From Gallionellaceae bacterium (GTDB lineage Bacteria; Pseudomonadota; Gammaproteobacteria; Burkholderiales; Thiobacillaceae): a DNA stretch of 64,000 bases. Made by a program: the position numbers and the translations under genes. The stretch spans positions 1 to 64,000 of the forward strand of contig JAQTLN010000019.1 of the NCBI GenBank assembly GCA_028714875.1, read 5' to 3'. Shown one piece after another: positions 1 through 8,663 of this stretch; within the stretch, counting starts at the first letter, position 1, and every line of letters starts with the position of its first letter. Under the pieces are notes generated by a model. It was not told where the DNA came from. It worked only from the letters and a program-made list of their open reading frames with translations, and made no database searches.

Positions 1-149
1 TCTACAACCACCACATCCAACAACGTGCCTTGAACCACCAGACACCCATCCAGGCGCTCAAGAAGTGGTACGACGAAAACCCCAAGTTATTCGTTAAACG
101 CGTTTATAAACAGACGGGACTGGACAGCTACCCACTACGAATCACATAG
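1..149 (+). CDS. Transposase C-terminal fragment (IS481/IS3-like), cut by window edge
   Basis: An open frame enters from the left edge (codons start at base 3) and stops with TAG at 147-149. The last residues include YNHHIQQRALNHQTPIQAL and a basic tail. The pattern 'YN..I.QRALN..TP' is typical of the C-terminus of integrase-core (DDE) transposases of the IS481 family. Only about 48 codons are visible, so the catalytic domain lies outside the window and neither family nor intactness can be settled. The short, less GC-rich stretch that follows could be the end of the same element. Confidence 0.6.
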   Translation, partial: YNHHIQQRALNHQTPIQALKKWYDENPKLFVKRVYKQTGLDSYPLRIT

Positions 150-507
150 AGCTGGAAAACGTTTCTAAGCCCTGCCAAAACGCTAAGATTTGCACAATAA
201 ACAATCAATTCCCACTTGTTTTCCCCGGAATTCCGTCTTTTCGTAGTGTGTATTTGCTCCTTGTGGGAGATTGTCATGATTTTCAGTACCCTGCTAAGGG
301 TCAAAAGGGGAGCGCTAATCAAAAGGGCCAAGATCGAATTAATTTGCATCCATAGCCGAAGTAATAAGGATGGGTCGGATTCAGTTAAGCCCACGCAATA
401 TCACCGATATAGCCCCATTATCAATCGCAAGAAGTAGTTCATGATTTATCGGCATCTGGTCAGCGTTGCAAATCTTCGCGGCGGGAATTGCCACTCAGGG
501 AGTTATC
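150..507. other. Gap without recognisable gene; AT-richer than surroundings
   Basis: This stretch is visibly lower in GC than the neighbouring genes and holds only short, mutually overlapping open frames that resemble no family I know. It lies between a transposase fragment and a signal-peptide gene, so it may be remnant mobile DNA plus the promoter of the deaminase-like gene. I could not place a convincing terminal inverted repeat in it. Confidence 0.4.
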
Positions 508-905
508 ATGCTGAATCGTTCCGGCTACGCATTCGTCCTCGCGGCACTGCTCGCTTTCACGGCGTGCGGCGCTGTTGCCCAACAACCCCCTTTCTGGGCG
601 TCGGGGGTGGGGGATGCCGCCGCGCGGTTCGAGTTGGCGAAGCGTTCCGAGCCGGAGTTGATTACCTTTTTGCGGCGCATGCCCAAGGGGGGTGATCTGC
701 ACAATCATTTGAGCGGGGCGACTTACAGCGATTACCTTCTGGATTCGGCGCGGGCCAATGGGCTCAATTACGATCTTGCCGGCAAGCAGTTCACGAAGGA
801 CGTGCTGGGCGACAAGGTGATTTCTGTCGATGCGTTGATCGCCAACAGCGCTTATCTCGCCGGCTTTCTCGATACCTACAGCATGCGTGGCTGGTATCCC
901 AACAC
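508..905 (+). pseudogene. Adenosine deaminase-like protein, 5' part (interrupted by IS4-family insertion)
   Basis: The ATG at 508 follows a plausible ribosome site (CAGGGAG) and opens a signal peptide (MLNRSGYAFVLAALLAF...), so the product would be exported; a cysteine after FTA or an AVA-QQ site are both possible cleavage points. The GGDLHNHLSG motif carries the first metal-binding histidines of the adenosine/AMP deaminase fold. Reading continues to WYPNT and then runs into the insertion at 906, where the frame ends at 970-972 after 17 foreign residues. Removing the IS and one copy of the 10-bp duplication restores a continuous frame (WYPNT-TNGHDHFF) with the 3' part at 2273-3471. Confidence 0.85.
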
Positions 906-2272
906 CAATCCTCTCAACTTAAGCGTCCCCCTCAAGTGGTTGATTTGTAGGCATGTTTACGATGCGGCTTAGGAAGGTCAGGTCTGGGCTTGGCGGCGCC
1001 GGCCACGAAGCGGATCAAGTTCCTTGCCAGCTCCGTGAACACGGCGAGAACCAGATCGGTAGGCGGCGGCGCAATGAGGAGCCAACGAGGGAGGCAGCGT
1101 TTCAGATGCGCGAAGGCATAGGTCCGGTTGAGCTTGTAGCTATCGGGAACCTTGCCGAGCGCCGTGGCCTCCAGCACCGCCAGGGCGTGCAGATTATCGG
1201 CCAGCACCTTGGCCCCGAAGTCCTGCTGCGCGGCCAGCCAGGACAAGCCCGAAGTGTTCTCCAGCGCCATGCGATGTTTGAGCCGCTTGAAGGCCTCCTC
1301 AATGCGCCAGCGGCTGTGGTACAGCGCGGCGAAGTCCTCAGCGGGATAGGCTGTGGCATCCAGCAACGAGGTGATCACCGCATGGACCCGCCCGTTGGGC
1401 GTCACCACGCGGACCAGACGTACCTGGGTCGGGATCGGCGCGCATTCATAATCGACACAGTCCCGCTCATCGGGCGCGCGCAACGTCACCACGGCTTCCG
1501 GCAAGCCGCAACGCAAGAAGCGCTTGACCGCCGCGAAGCCGGAATCGTCGGCGCGCACGCAGAAGGAGATGCGCTGTTGTGTCAGATAAGCCATCAACCA
1601 TCGAGCCGGATAACCGCGATCCAGGACCAGCAGATCGCCGGGAGCCAAGCATTCCAGATGCTCGAACAGCATCTGCCGTTCGCCTGTCGAAGGCGAGTAC
1701 AGCTTCGCCGCCAAGGTCATCTCCAGACCCGGCAGATACAGGGCGAAGGCGACGGCCTCGCGCACCTGGCGACCGGTGGCGTCCTGCAGGAACAACCGCA
1801 TCTTGGACGCATCGGCGGCCACTACGCGCAAGCCCTGCCAAAGCGGGACGGGCAAGCGTTGCTGGACGAGCGACAACAGCCGCGTGTTGAGCGTGGCGAA
1901 GGCCAGGTGGGAGAGGTTCTTCCGCGCCTTGGAAAAAGCCTGGGCGCTGGCCTGTCGAACCAGGTCCGCCTGGTTTGCCAGATGCGCAAAGAAGGCATTG
2001 AGCTCGTTCTGGACGCTGGCCTTGAATCCCGACAGCATCGCTACGACCAGAACGGGAAAGGTCAATACGCGTTGGCGAAGAAACCGGTTGGATTCAAGGC
2101 GAGACTGAGCGAGAAGTTCGTCAGAATGGAGGTAGTCGAAGAACTCGACAAGAATGCTCTGGTATTGAGGTCATCATGGTGAATTGCCTTCAATATCAAT
2201 GTATTACGAGCGTTATTCTACCACGGCACAGGCCGCCTTTGTGCAGGCGGAGAGCTTAAGTTGAGAGGATTG
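906..2272 (-). mobile_element. Complete IS4-family insertion sequence, 1367 bp
   Basis: The left end CAATCCTCTCAACTTAAGC (906-924) is a perfect 19-bp inverted match of the right end at 2254-2272. The element is flanked by a 10-bp direct repeat ATCCCAACAC at 896-905 and 2273-2282. A 10-13 bp duplication is characteristic of IS4-family transposition. One transposase gene on the minus strand fills nearly the whole element. Perfect ends and a perfect target duplication suggest recent insertion. It disrupts the adenosine-deaminase-like gene. Confidence 0.95.
932..2065 (-). CDS. IS4-family transposase (DDE)
   Basis: This is the transposase of the surrounding IS element. The C-terminal half contains the Y-(2)-R-(3)-E-(6)-K signature of IS4 transposases in YHSRWRIEEAFKRLKHRM, which includes the catalytic glutamate. 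DRGYPARWL earlier in the chain probably carries a catalytic aspartate. The first conventional start is TTG at 2065. The same frame stays open and protein-like upstream (EFFDYLHSDELLAQSRL) back to a TGA, without ATG, GTG or TTG. The true N-terminus may therefore begin at a rare codon such as ATT at 2153-2155, or the gene may have lost its start. Confidence 0.9.
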   Translation of the reverse strand: MTFPVLVVAMLSGFKASVQNELNAFFAHLANQADLVRQASAQAFSKARKNLSHLAFATLNTRLLSLVQQRLPVPLWQGLRVVAADASKMRLFLQDATGRQVREAVAFALYLPGLEMTLAAKLYSPSTGERQMLFEHLECLAPGDLLVLDRGYPARWLMAYLTQQRISFCVRADDSGFAAVKRFLRCGLPEAVVTLRAPDERDCVDYECAPIPTQVRLVRVVTPNGRVHAVITSLLDATAYPAEDFAALYHSRWRIEEAFKRLKHRMALENTSGLSWLAAQQDFGAKVLADNLHALAVLEATALGKVPDSYKLNRTYAFAHLKRCLPRWLLIAPPPTDLVLAVFTELARNLIRFVAGAAKPRPDLPKPHRKHAYKSTT

Positions 2273-3471
2273 ATCCCAACACCACGAATGGCCATGATCA
2301 TTTCTTTGCCACTTTCAATTACATGGCGAGTGCCGGCCGTTCCGGCGCGCGCAATCTGGCGGAGTTGATCCAGCGCAATCTGTATCAGAACGTCGGTTAC
2401 CTGGAGTTGATGACTTCCACCGCGCCACGGGAACTCGGCCAGGCGCTGGACCAGGCGTTGGCGCCTTTCGATGTGGCCGGGTTCGGCCCGGAACAGTTGG
2501 ATGCGGCCTTTGCCGCTACCGAGGCTGTGCGGCGCGACGCGCACTGGAACCAGGCCATTCCGGACTTCCTGGATACCTTCGAGCGGCAGGCTTTTGCGTT
2601 GCTCGATGAGGCGACGCGGCGGCGGGTTTCGGGCGAGGAGCGGGACCGGGAACTGGTGCTGCGTTACATCCCGCAGTTGTATCGCCAGGTGCCACTCAAG
2701 ACCTTCTTCCGTGATGCGATGGCGGCCATGATGTCGGTGGCGGCCGACCGGCGGGTGGTGGCGTTGAATCTGGTGCAGGCGGAGGACGATCCGCGCTCGC
2801 GCTGGCAGTTCGATGCGCAGATGAAAATCCTGGACTATCTCTGGGCCCGCATGGGCAAGCCGGACATCGCGCTGCATGCCGGTGAACTGGTGCTGGGCGG
2901 CTCGCCGGTGGAGCCGATGTGGAATCGCATGCGCGACTCGATCGAGATCGGCCATGCCCGGCGCATCGGCCATGGCGTGGCGGTTGCCTGGTCGCGCGAT
3001 GTGGTGGGGTTGCTGGAGGAGATGCGCCGGCGCCCGGTGTTGGTGGAAGTTTGCCTGAGCAGCAATGAGTCCATTCTGGGGGTGAGCGGCGCGGCGCATC
3101 CCTTTATGCTTTATCGGCGCGCGGGCGTGCCGGTCAGCCTCAACACGGACGATGAGGGCGTTTCGCGCGGGCTGTTGACCATGGAGTTCGTCAAGGCGGC
3201 GGAGCGTTACCCATTGTCTTATGCCGATCTGAAGGATTTGGCGCGCAACAGTCTTGAGTATGCCTTTCTGCCCGGTGACGGCTTGTACCTGGCGCGCGAC
3301 TATGGGCAATTGCGTCCGGAATTCTCCGAGGTGCGCGGGCCGATCTGGCGGGCGACGCCGGCGCAGGAGGCGTTGCTGGCGCAGGATGCGAAACTGGCCC
3401 GTGAGGTCAGGCTGGAGCGTGCTTTCGTGGCGTTCGAGCGCAGCCTGGAGACAGGTTTTCGCGAGCCCTGA
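2273..3471 (+). pseudogene. Adenosine deaminase-like protein, 3' part
   Basis: This is the downstream portion of the split gene, in frame from TNGHDHFFATFNYMASAG to the TGA at 3471. It carries the remaining family motifs: HAGE (substrate and proton-transfer region), IGHARRIGHGV (metal-binding histidine), EVCLSSNES and SLNTDDEGV (metal-binding aspartate). Together with the 5' part it makes a full-length exported member of the adenosine deaminase/growth-factor-like group. The body itself shows no decay, consistent with recent disruption. An internal ATG at 2323 could in principle start a truncated product, but it would lack the HxH metal site and the signal peptide. Confidence 0.88.
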
Positions 3472-3479
3472 ACGGCGGC

Positions 3480-5612
3480 TCAGTGCGGTTGCAGCAGCCC
3501 CGTGGCGTCGCGCGCGGCGACCGGGCGGCTGAACAGATAGCCCTGGTAGGAGTCGCAGCCGATCGATTCCAGGTATTCGAGCTGGGCGCTGGTTTCCACG
3601 CCTTCGGCCACCACGTTCAGGCGTAGTCCTTTGGCCATGGCGGTGATGCCCGCGACGATGGTGCCGCCATTGCTGGGGGCGGATAAATCGTGAATGAAGC
3701 TGCGGTCGATCTTGAGGGTGTGTACCGGCAATTTTCTCAGATAGGAGAGGGAGGAATAGCCGGTGCCGAAGTCGTCAATGGAGATTTCCACGCCTTGATC
3801 GGCGAGGCGGCGCAGCTTTTCGATGGCGCCTTCCATGTCGCGCATTAGCGTGCTTTCGGTGATTTCGATCTCGATGCCTTGCCCGTCGATGCCATTTTCT
3901 TTCAGGGAGTGGATGAATTTGTCGACGAAATGGGGGTGCTCGATCTGACGCGCGGAGAGATTCACGCCTAGGGAGATCGCGGGCATGTTCGCGGCACGCC
4001 AGGCTTTGGCCTGTTTGCAGGCGGTATCCAGCACCCATTCGCTGATCGGCGCGATGAGCCCGCATTCCTCGGCGATGGGAATGAAATCGTTGGGCGGCAC
4101 CATGCCGCGTTCCGGGTGATGCCAGCGTATCAAGGCTTCCATGCCGCGTATGCGTTGGCTCTGGATGTCCACCTGCGGCTGGTAATACATCTCGAATTCG
4201 CCGCGCGTGAGGGCATGGCGCATGTCGTTTTCCACCGCCAGGCGGCCGGTGAGCGAGTGCTGCAAGTCGTGGGTGAAAAAGCGGAAGTCGTTCCGGCCGT
4301 GGTCCTTGGCGTGGTACATGGCCAGGTCGGCATGTTTGATCAGGGTTTCCTGGTTGTCGCCGTCTTCGGGATAGACGGCGATGCCGATGCTCATGCCGGA
4401 ATAGATTTCATGGCCATCGACATGGAAGGGGTGCTTGAGCGAGGCGATGATCTTGTCGGCGATGAAGGCCGCGTTGTCGCGTGAGCGCACGTGCGGCAGC
4501 AACAGCATGAACTCGTCACCGCCGATGCGCGCCAGCGTGTCGCCTTCGCGCAGGCTGCCGCGCAGGCGTTGCGCCATGCCTTGCAGGAGGCCGTCTCCCA
4601 CCAGATGGCCGTGGGTGTCGTTCACTACCTTGAAACGGTCCATATCCAGGAACATAACGGCCAGCGCCTGCCCGTGGCGGCGTGCCTGGGCAATGGCCTG
4701 GCCGAGACGGTCGTTGAACAGGGCGCGATTGGGCAGGCCGGTGAGCAGGTCGTGATAGGCCTGGAAGGTGATGGTCGCTTCCGCCTGTTTGCGCGCGCTG
4801 ATGTCGCGCGCCACGCCGTAAGTGCCGAGGAATTCGCCGCTGCCGTCGGGGAGCGGGCGGTACATCCCGGCCGCCGAGACTTCCACCGCCACGGTGGCCT
4901 CGCCACTCCCGGTGAGCAGGTCTTCCTTGCGCTTGAGGAGCAGGTCCACATTGCGCGTGGAACGGTCGCCGGTACGGCGTTCGTTGAGGCGGTAGCGCGC
5001 GTTGTCCAGCTCTTCGTCCGGCACGATGGCTTCGTAGCTTTTGCCTACCAGTTCGTCCGGGTGATAGCCCAGCACGCGGCTGATACTCTCGTTCAAGAAG
5101 GTGAAGCGTCCTTCGCCATCCAGGGTGTAGATCACGTCCGGCGAGGTGTTGACCAGCAGACGATGCCACTGCTCGGACTGCTCGATCTGTTGCAGCATGC
5201 GCAGGTTGTCCCGTTCCAGCCGTACCTTGTGGGCGGCGTTGCGCACGGTCTTGATCAGCTCTTCCGGCTCGCAGGGTTTGCGCAGGTAATCGTAGGCGCC
5301 GAGTCGAATGCTATGAATTGCCGATTCGATATTGCTGTTGCCGCTCATGACGATGATGCGGGTGCCGGGATGCCGCTCGCGCAGGTGCGCCATCAGGTCG
5401 TGGCCACTGGTGTCGGGCAGGCGCAGGTCGAGCAGGACCAGATCGTAGCTATGCTGCGCCAGCCAGGCCAGGGCCTGCGCCCCGGTCATGGCGGCATCGA
5501 TTCGTTGGATAGAGGAGGTCAGCAGCAGGCGTGTGCTATCCAGGTAACGCGGCTCGTCTTCGACTATGAGCAGGCTGACAAAAGCGGAAGAAACTTCAGC
5601 ATCAGATGGCAT
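3480..5612 (-). CDS. Response regulator with PAS, GGDEF and EAL domains (cyclic-di-GMP turnover)
   Basis: The 710-residue protein has four modules. A receiver domain (about 12-130) has the phospho-acceptor aspartate in LVLLDLRLP. A PAS/PAC sensor spans about 150-275. A GGDEF domain spans about 285-445 with intact RIGGDEF and an inhibitory RxxD site (REGD) five residues before it. An EAL domain (about 455-705) has EALIRW, DFGTGYSS and EGVET. Both catalytic motifs look intact, so synthesis and breakdown of cyclic-di-GMP are both possible. It lies 45 bp downstream of an HDOD histidine kinase on the same strand, so the kinase is the likely phosphodonor for the receiver domain. Confidence 0.93.
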   Translation of the reverse strand: MPSDAEVSSAFVSLLIVEDEPRYLDSTRLLLTSSIQRIDAAMTGAQALAWLAQHSYDLVLLDLRLPDTSGHDLMAHLRERHPGTRIIVMSGNSNIESAIHSIRLGAYDYLRKPCEPEELIKTVRNAAHKVRLERDNLRMLQQIEQSEQWHRLLVNTSPDVIYTLDGEGRFTFLNESISRVLGYHPDELVGKSYEAIVPDEELDNARYRLNERRTGDRSTRNVDLLLKRKEDLLTGSGEATVAVEVSAAGMYRPLPDGSGEFLGTYGVARDISARKQAEATITFQAYHDLLTGLPNRALFNDRLGQAIAQARRHGQALAVMFLDMDRFKVVNDTHGHLVGDGLLQGMAQRLRGSLREGDTLARIGGDEFMLLLPHVRSRDNAAFIADKIIASLKHPFHVDGHEIYSGMSIGIAVYPEDGDNQETLIKHADLAMYHAKDHGRNDFRFFTHDLQHSLTGRLAVENDMRHALTRGEFEMYYQPQVDIQSQRIRGMEALIRWHHPERGMVPPNDFIPIAEECGLIAPISEWVLDTACKQAKAWRAANMPAISLGVNLSARQIEHPHFVDKFIHSLKENGIDGQGIEIEITESTLMRDMEGAIEKLRRLADQGVEISIDDFGTGYSSLSYLRKLPVHTLKIDRSFIHDLSAPSNGGTIVAGITAMAKGLRLNVVAEGVETSAQLEYLESIGCDSYQGYLFSRPVAARDATGLLQPH

Positions 5613-5657
5613 AGGCAGCCCGCAAAAGTGAAATGAGGATGCACGTATAACTTCTGG

Positions 5658-7529
5658 CTATCCCAGGGGGAATAGTAGTTGGAATGAGGTACCCGAGGAA
5701 CCGGTTTTGAAAGATATGGTAGCGCCCAGGTCTTCCATCAGCTTGTTGACGATGGCCAGTCCAAGCCCGGCATGGTCTTCGCCTTTCTCTGTTTCCAGGG
5801 GCGCGAACAACTTATCCGCCACTTCCGGGCTGATGCCGGGGCCGGAGTCGCTGATTTGCAGCTCGATAAAACGTTCTCGCTTCTGGTTGGTGATCCGCGC
5901 GGTTTCCAGACGTATTTCGCCCCCGTCAGGGGTGGCTTCCAGCGCGTTGAGCAGCAGGTTGAGCAGGACTTGCTTGAGCTTGTCGCGGTCGCAGTTGAGG
6001 CGCGGCAAGGCCGCGCCGGGCTTGTGTGTCACCTGGATGCCGCGCGCCTGCCAGGTGGGCGCGGTGACCTTGACCAGATCCTCCACCAGTTGGCCGATGT
6101 CGGTGTCTTCCGAGAGTTCGGCCAGGCTGTCATCGTCATTGGTCAGGGCGCGCACGATGCGCACGATGCGATCCAGCTCTTCGTGGATGATGCGCAACTC
6201 GTCGGCGATGGGAGCCGCGTCGCCCAGCTTGGCTTTGAGGATGGCCAGGTAGTTTTTGATGATGCCCAGGGGGTTGTTGATTTCATGAGCGGCACGGCGC
6301 ACGCGGCCACCCAGGTAAGCATCGCCCGCATCCGGCGGTGGCGCGGCGGCGGGGATTGCGCGCGCCGTCAGTTCGCCCATGCGGGTGTAGCGTTCCGCGT
6401 GCGCGGCGACGTCGGCCAACGCTTTGCGGTCGCCGCACACCAGCAAGACGCCGCGCGTGTCGCCTTCGCCCACCGGGATGGCGGCCACGCCGTCCGCGTC
6501 GGCCTGGCGCGCCAGTTGCATATCGAGCAGGGAAGCGTCACCGCCCGCGTCGGTGTAGACCACCACGAGCGCGCGCGTGAACAGGGCGCGCACGGCGGCG
6601 GAATTGCCGCCTTCCATTCGGATCGAGATGGGGGGGGCGTGAAATTCACCCAGGTCTTGCGATTCGAGCATGCTGGTGCGTTTGTCCAGGCGCAGATAGA
6701 GCGGGTCGTATAAGCCCTCCTGTTCCGCCAGCAGGCGGGCCGCCGCCAGCACGCCATCGCAGTTCCGCTCGTGCATCCCCGTCGTGGCGAGTTCCGCCCG
6801 GGTGAAACGCGCGACCGCGCCGCTCAGATCCTGTTGCGCGCGCGCCAGCGCGGAGAAGACTTCAACCGATTTGTCCATTTCCTGAAGGATTGCCCTAAGC
6901 GACGCATGGTCTGGAGAGGGCGGCAAGGATAGCGTATCGAGGTCCGCAGGGGTGCGCTTCTCCAGCAGCCGCCAAGCCATGGCGGCCAGGCGTGGCAAAG
7001 GCGTGGCGTCGCGCAGGCGGTTGGCCGGTTCGCGCAGAAAACGTGGCACATCGGCAAGAAAGCCGCGTATCGGCAACTCGGACAAGGCCGCCTGGCTGCC
7101 TGGCAGAGCACAGAACAAGCCGGCCAGCCAGGCTTCATCCAGGGCGGGATAGTCCGACTCTCGCGCCAGCGCGCGGCACAGGTAGGCGAGGGAAATCGCG
7201 CGCGACCAGTCGGCATCCTCGATCGCCGTGGCGGGGTTGGCCAGTTGCCGGATGGCGGCGTCGCTGGCCAGTCCTTTCAGGGTGGTGAGCGATACCCGCT
7301 CACAGAGTTCGGCGAAGTCGTATTGGCCGGGCGCCGCGCCGTGTTGCGCCGAGAGACGCAGCACTTCCAGCGCCAGGGCGGGATCGAGCAGCAGCCAGGT
7401 GCGCGCCTCTTCGCTCAAGCCGCCGGCGCCGGCAAGAGCGTCGAGCAGGTTGATCAGAACGCCGGGATGCGAGGCAAGCCCGGTGATCGGAATGGGAGCG
7501 GCGAGAGGAGGGGGAGCGCTGCGAGGCAC
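5658..7529 (-). CDS. HDOD-domain histidine kinase
   Basis: The N-terminal half (about 10-220) resembles an HDOD domain (LLDPALALEVLRLSAQHG, then helical segments). A less conserved middle region may be GAF-like. The C-terminus is a histidine kinase: the H-box is HEINNPLGIIKNYL, the N-box LLLNALEATPDGG, and the glycine-rich ATP lid has DSGPGIS and GLGLAIVNKL. No membrane segments are apparent, so it is predicted cytoplasmic. The start is GTG at 7529. It precedes the REC-PAS-GGDEF-EAL gene by 45 bp and the two probably form a kinase/regulator operon. The signal sensed is unknown. Confidence 0.88.
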   Translation of the reverse strand: MPRSAPPPLAAPIPITGLASHPGVLINLLDALAGAGGLSEEARTWLLLDPALALEVLRLSAQHGAAPGQYDFAELCERVSLTTLKGLASDAAIRQLANPATAIEDADWSRAISLAYLCRALARESDYPALDEAWLAGLFCALPGSQAALSELPIRGFLADVPRFLREPANRLRDATPLPRLAAMAWRLLEKRTPADLDTLSLPPSPDHASLRAILQEMDKSVEVFSALARAQQDLSGAVARFTRAELATTGMHERNCDGVLAAARLLAEQEGLYDPLYLRLDKRTSMLESQDLGEFHAPPISIRMEGGNSAAVRALFTRALVVVYTDAGGDASLLDMQLARQADADGVAAIPVGEGDTRGVLLVCGDRKALADVAAHAERYTRMGELTARAIPAAAPPPDAGDAYLGGRVRRAAHEINNPLGIIKNYLAILKAKLGDAAPIADELRIIHEELDRIVRIVRALTNDDDSLAELSEDTDIGQLVEDLVKVTAPTWQARGIQVTHKPGAALPRLNCDRDKLKQVLLNLLLNALEATPDGGEIRLETARITNQKRERFIELQISDSGPGISPEVADKLFAPLETEKGEDHAGLGLAIVNKLMEDLGATISFKTGSSGTSFQLLFPLG

Positions 7530-7742
7530 GGCGGTGGGAGGCGGTTACATGGAGCGGCCTGGAGTTGTAGCAAGCACCATGCCGTTCGCAACCCTTCAGG
7601 CGTGGCGCGCAATCGACTGTTTTTCGGATCGGAAATGTAAAAACAGCCGACAAATATGAAGAGGCTGTCGGGATGTCGGCGGGAGTGATGATCCAGGCAA
7701 CCCGCTCCCCGGCGGGCAGGCATGCTGAAGCGGCCGTGGTTC

Positions 7743-8002
7743 TGTAGCGCCGGCATCCTTGCCGGCGTCTTTTGAGGTGCTGCCCGCGGTGGCGGTTGAT
7801 CAAAGTGGGCGCGGGTTTCCCCCTTTTTTTCAAAGGGGGGCTAGGGGGGATTTCTGGGACGGCTGCCCAGGCAAACGTCGCTAAATCCCCCTCAATCCCC
7901 CTTTGGGAAAGGGGGAAGTCACTCCCTCACGCGCTTTCACATTCATCAACCGCCGCCGCGGGCAGCACCAAGAAAAACGCCGGCAAGGATGCCGGCGCTA
8001 CA
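7743..8002. repeat. Nested palindromic element: family A arms around a family B element
   Basis: The outer arms begin TGTAGCGCCGGC (7743) and end GCCGGCGCTACA (8002) and remain complementary for almost 60 nt each, with few mismatches (7743-7800 against 7945-8002). Inside lies a second palindrome (7816-7917): a C-run, TTTCAAA, a G-run and GGATTT on the left, mirrored by AAATCC, a C-run, TTTGGGAAA and a G-run on the right. The whole unit fills most of the gap between the HDOD kinase and darP and contains no credible gene. Confidence 0.85.
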
Positions 8003-8076
8003 TGGGCGCCAATATTCCGCGTTCGCTCGATGGGTTGAAGCGTGCTTTCTGCGCGTGCGAGACGCGGCGAAGCGCG

Positions 8077-8598
8077 CTACGGCGTGCTATCCCGCAGCAG
8101 CTTGAACAACAAGCGGCTGGATTTGGGCGGTCTGCCTTCGCTGGCTTCCTTGCGGGCGTTGCGTATCAATTGCCGCATTTGCTGGGCGTCGGCGTCGGGA
8201 TGCCGGGCCAGCCATTCGGTGAGGGCCGCGTCGTGTTCCAGCAGGCGTTCGCGCCACTGTTCCAGAGCGTGGAATTCGGCCTTGGCGGTGTTTGATTCGC
8301 CTCTGATGACAGCCAGGTGTTCGATGATGGGTTCGGCGTCCACATCGCGCATCAGCTTGCCGATGAACTGCATCTGGCGGCGGATGGCGCCGTTCGCCTT
8401 GAGGCGCTGCGCTTCCAGCAATTCCGTGAGCAGGCGTTCCGGCAAATCCATTTTTTCCAGGCGCTCGCGCGACAGCTTGACGAGCTCCACGCCGAGATCC
8501 TGCAGGGCGTTCATTTCGTTCTTGCGTCGGGTCTTGCTGATACGGGAATCCGCGAAATCATCGGCGTTCTCGTCGTGTTCTTCCGGATGGTGGTGCAT
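8077..8598 (-). CDS. darP: DarP (YjgA) ribosome-associated protein
   Basis: This small acidic/basic protein of 173 residues matches the YjgA/DarP family (formerly DUF615), which associates with the large ribosomal subunit and assists its late assembly. Typical family stretches are SRISKTRRKNEMNALQDLG near the N-terminus, LPERLLTELLEAQRLK, and a C-terminal SSRLLFKLLR. It is divergent from pmbA with a gap of about 65 bp, the arrangement seen in many beta- and gammaproteobacteria. The ATG at 8598 gives the usual family length. Confidence 0.92.
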   Translation of the reverse strand: MHHHPEEHDENADDFADSRISKTRRKNEMNALQDLGVELVKLSRERLEKMDLPERLLTELLEAQRLKANGAIRRQMQFIGKLMRDVDAEPIIEHLAVIRGESNTAKAEFHALEQWRERLLEHDAALTEWLARHPDADAQQMRQLIRNARKEASEGRPPKSSRLLFKLLRDSTP

Positions 8599-8663
8599 GG
8601 CATGCGGGCGGATAGCGAGGGGCGGGTATCATAGCGGCCTTTGTCAATAAGTCAGGTTCTACC

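Noticed and set aside
953-2182. Plus-strand frame of about 400 codons across the IS4 element
   Set aside because: It overlaps the transposase gene antisense, and only the minus-strand frame carries the IS4 signature.
2323-3471. Intact short adenosine deaminase starting at ATG 2323
   Set aside because: It would lack the signal peptide and the HxH metal-binding segment present in the 5' part; the target duplication shows that it is the 3' half of a split gene.
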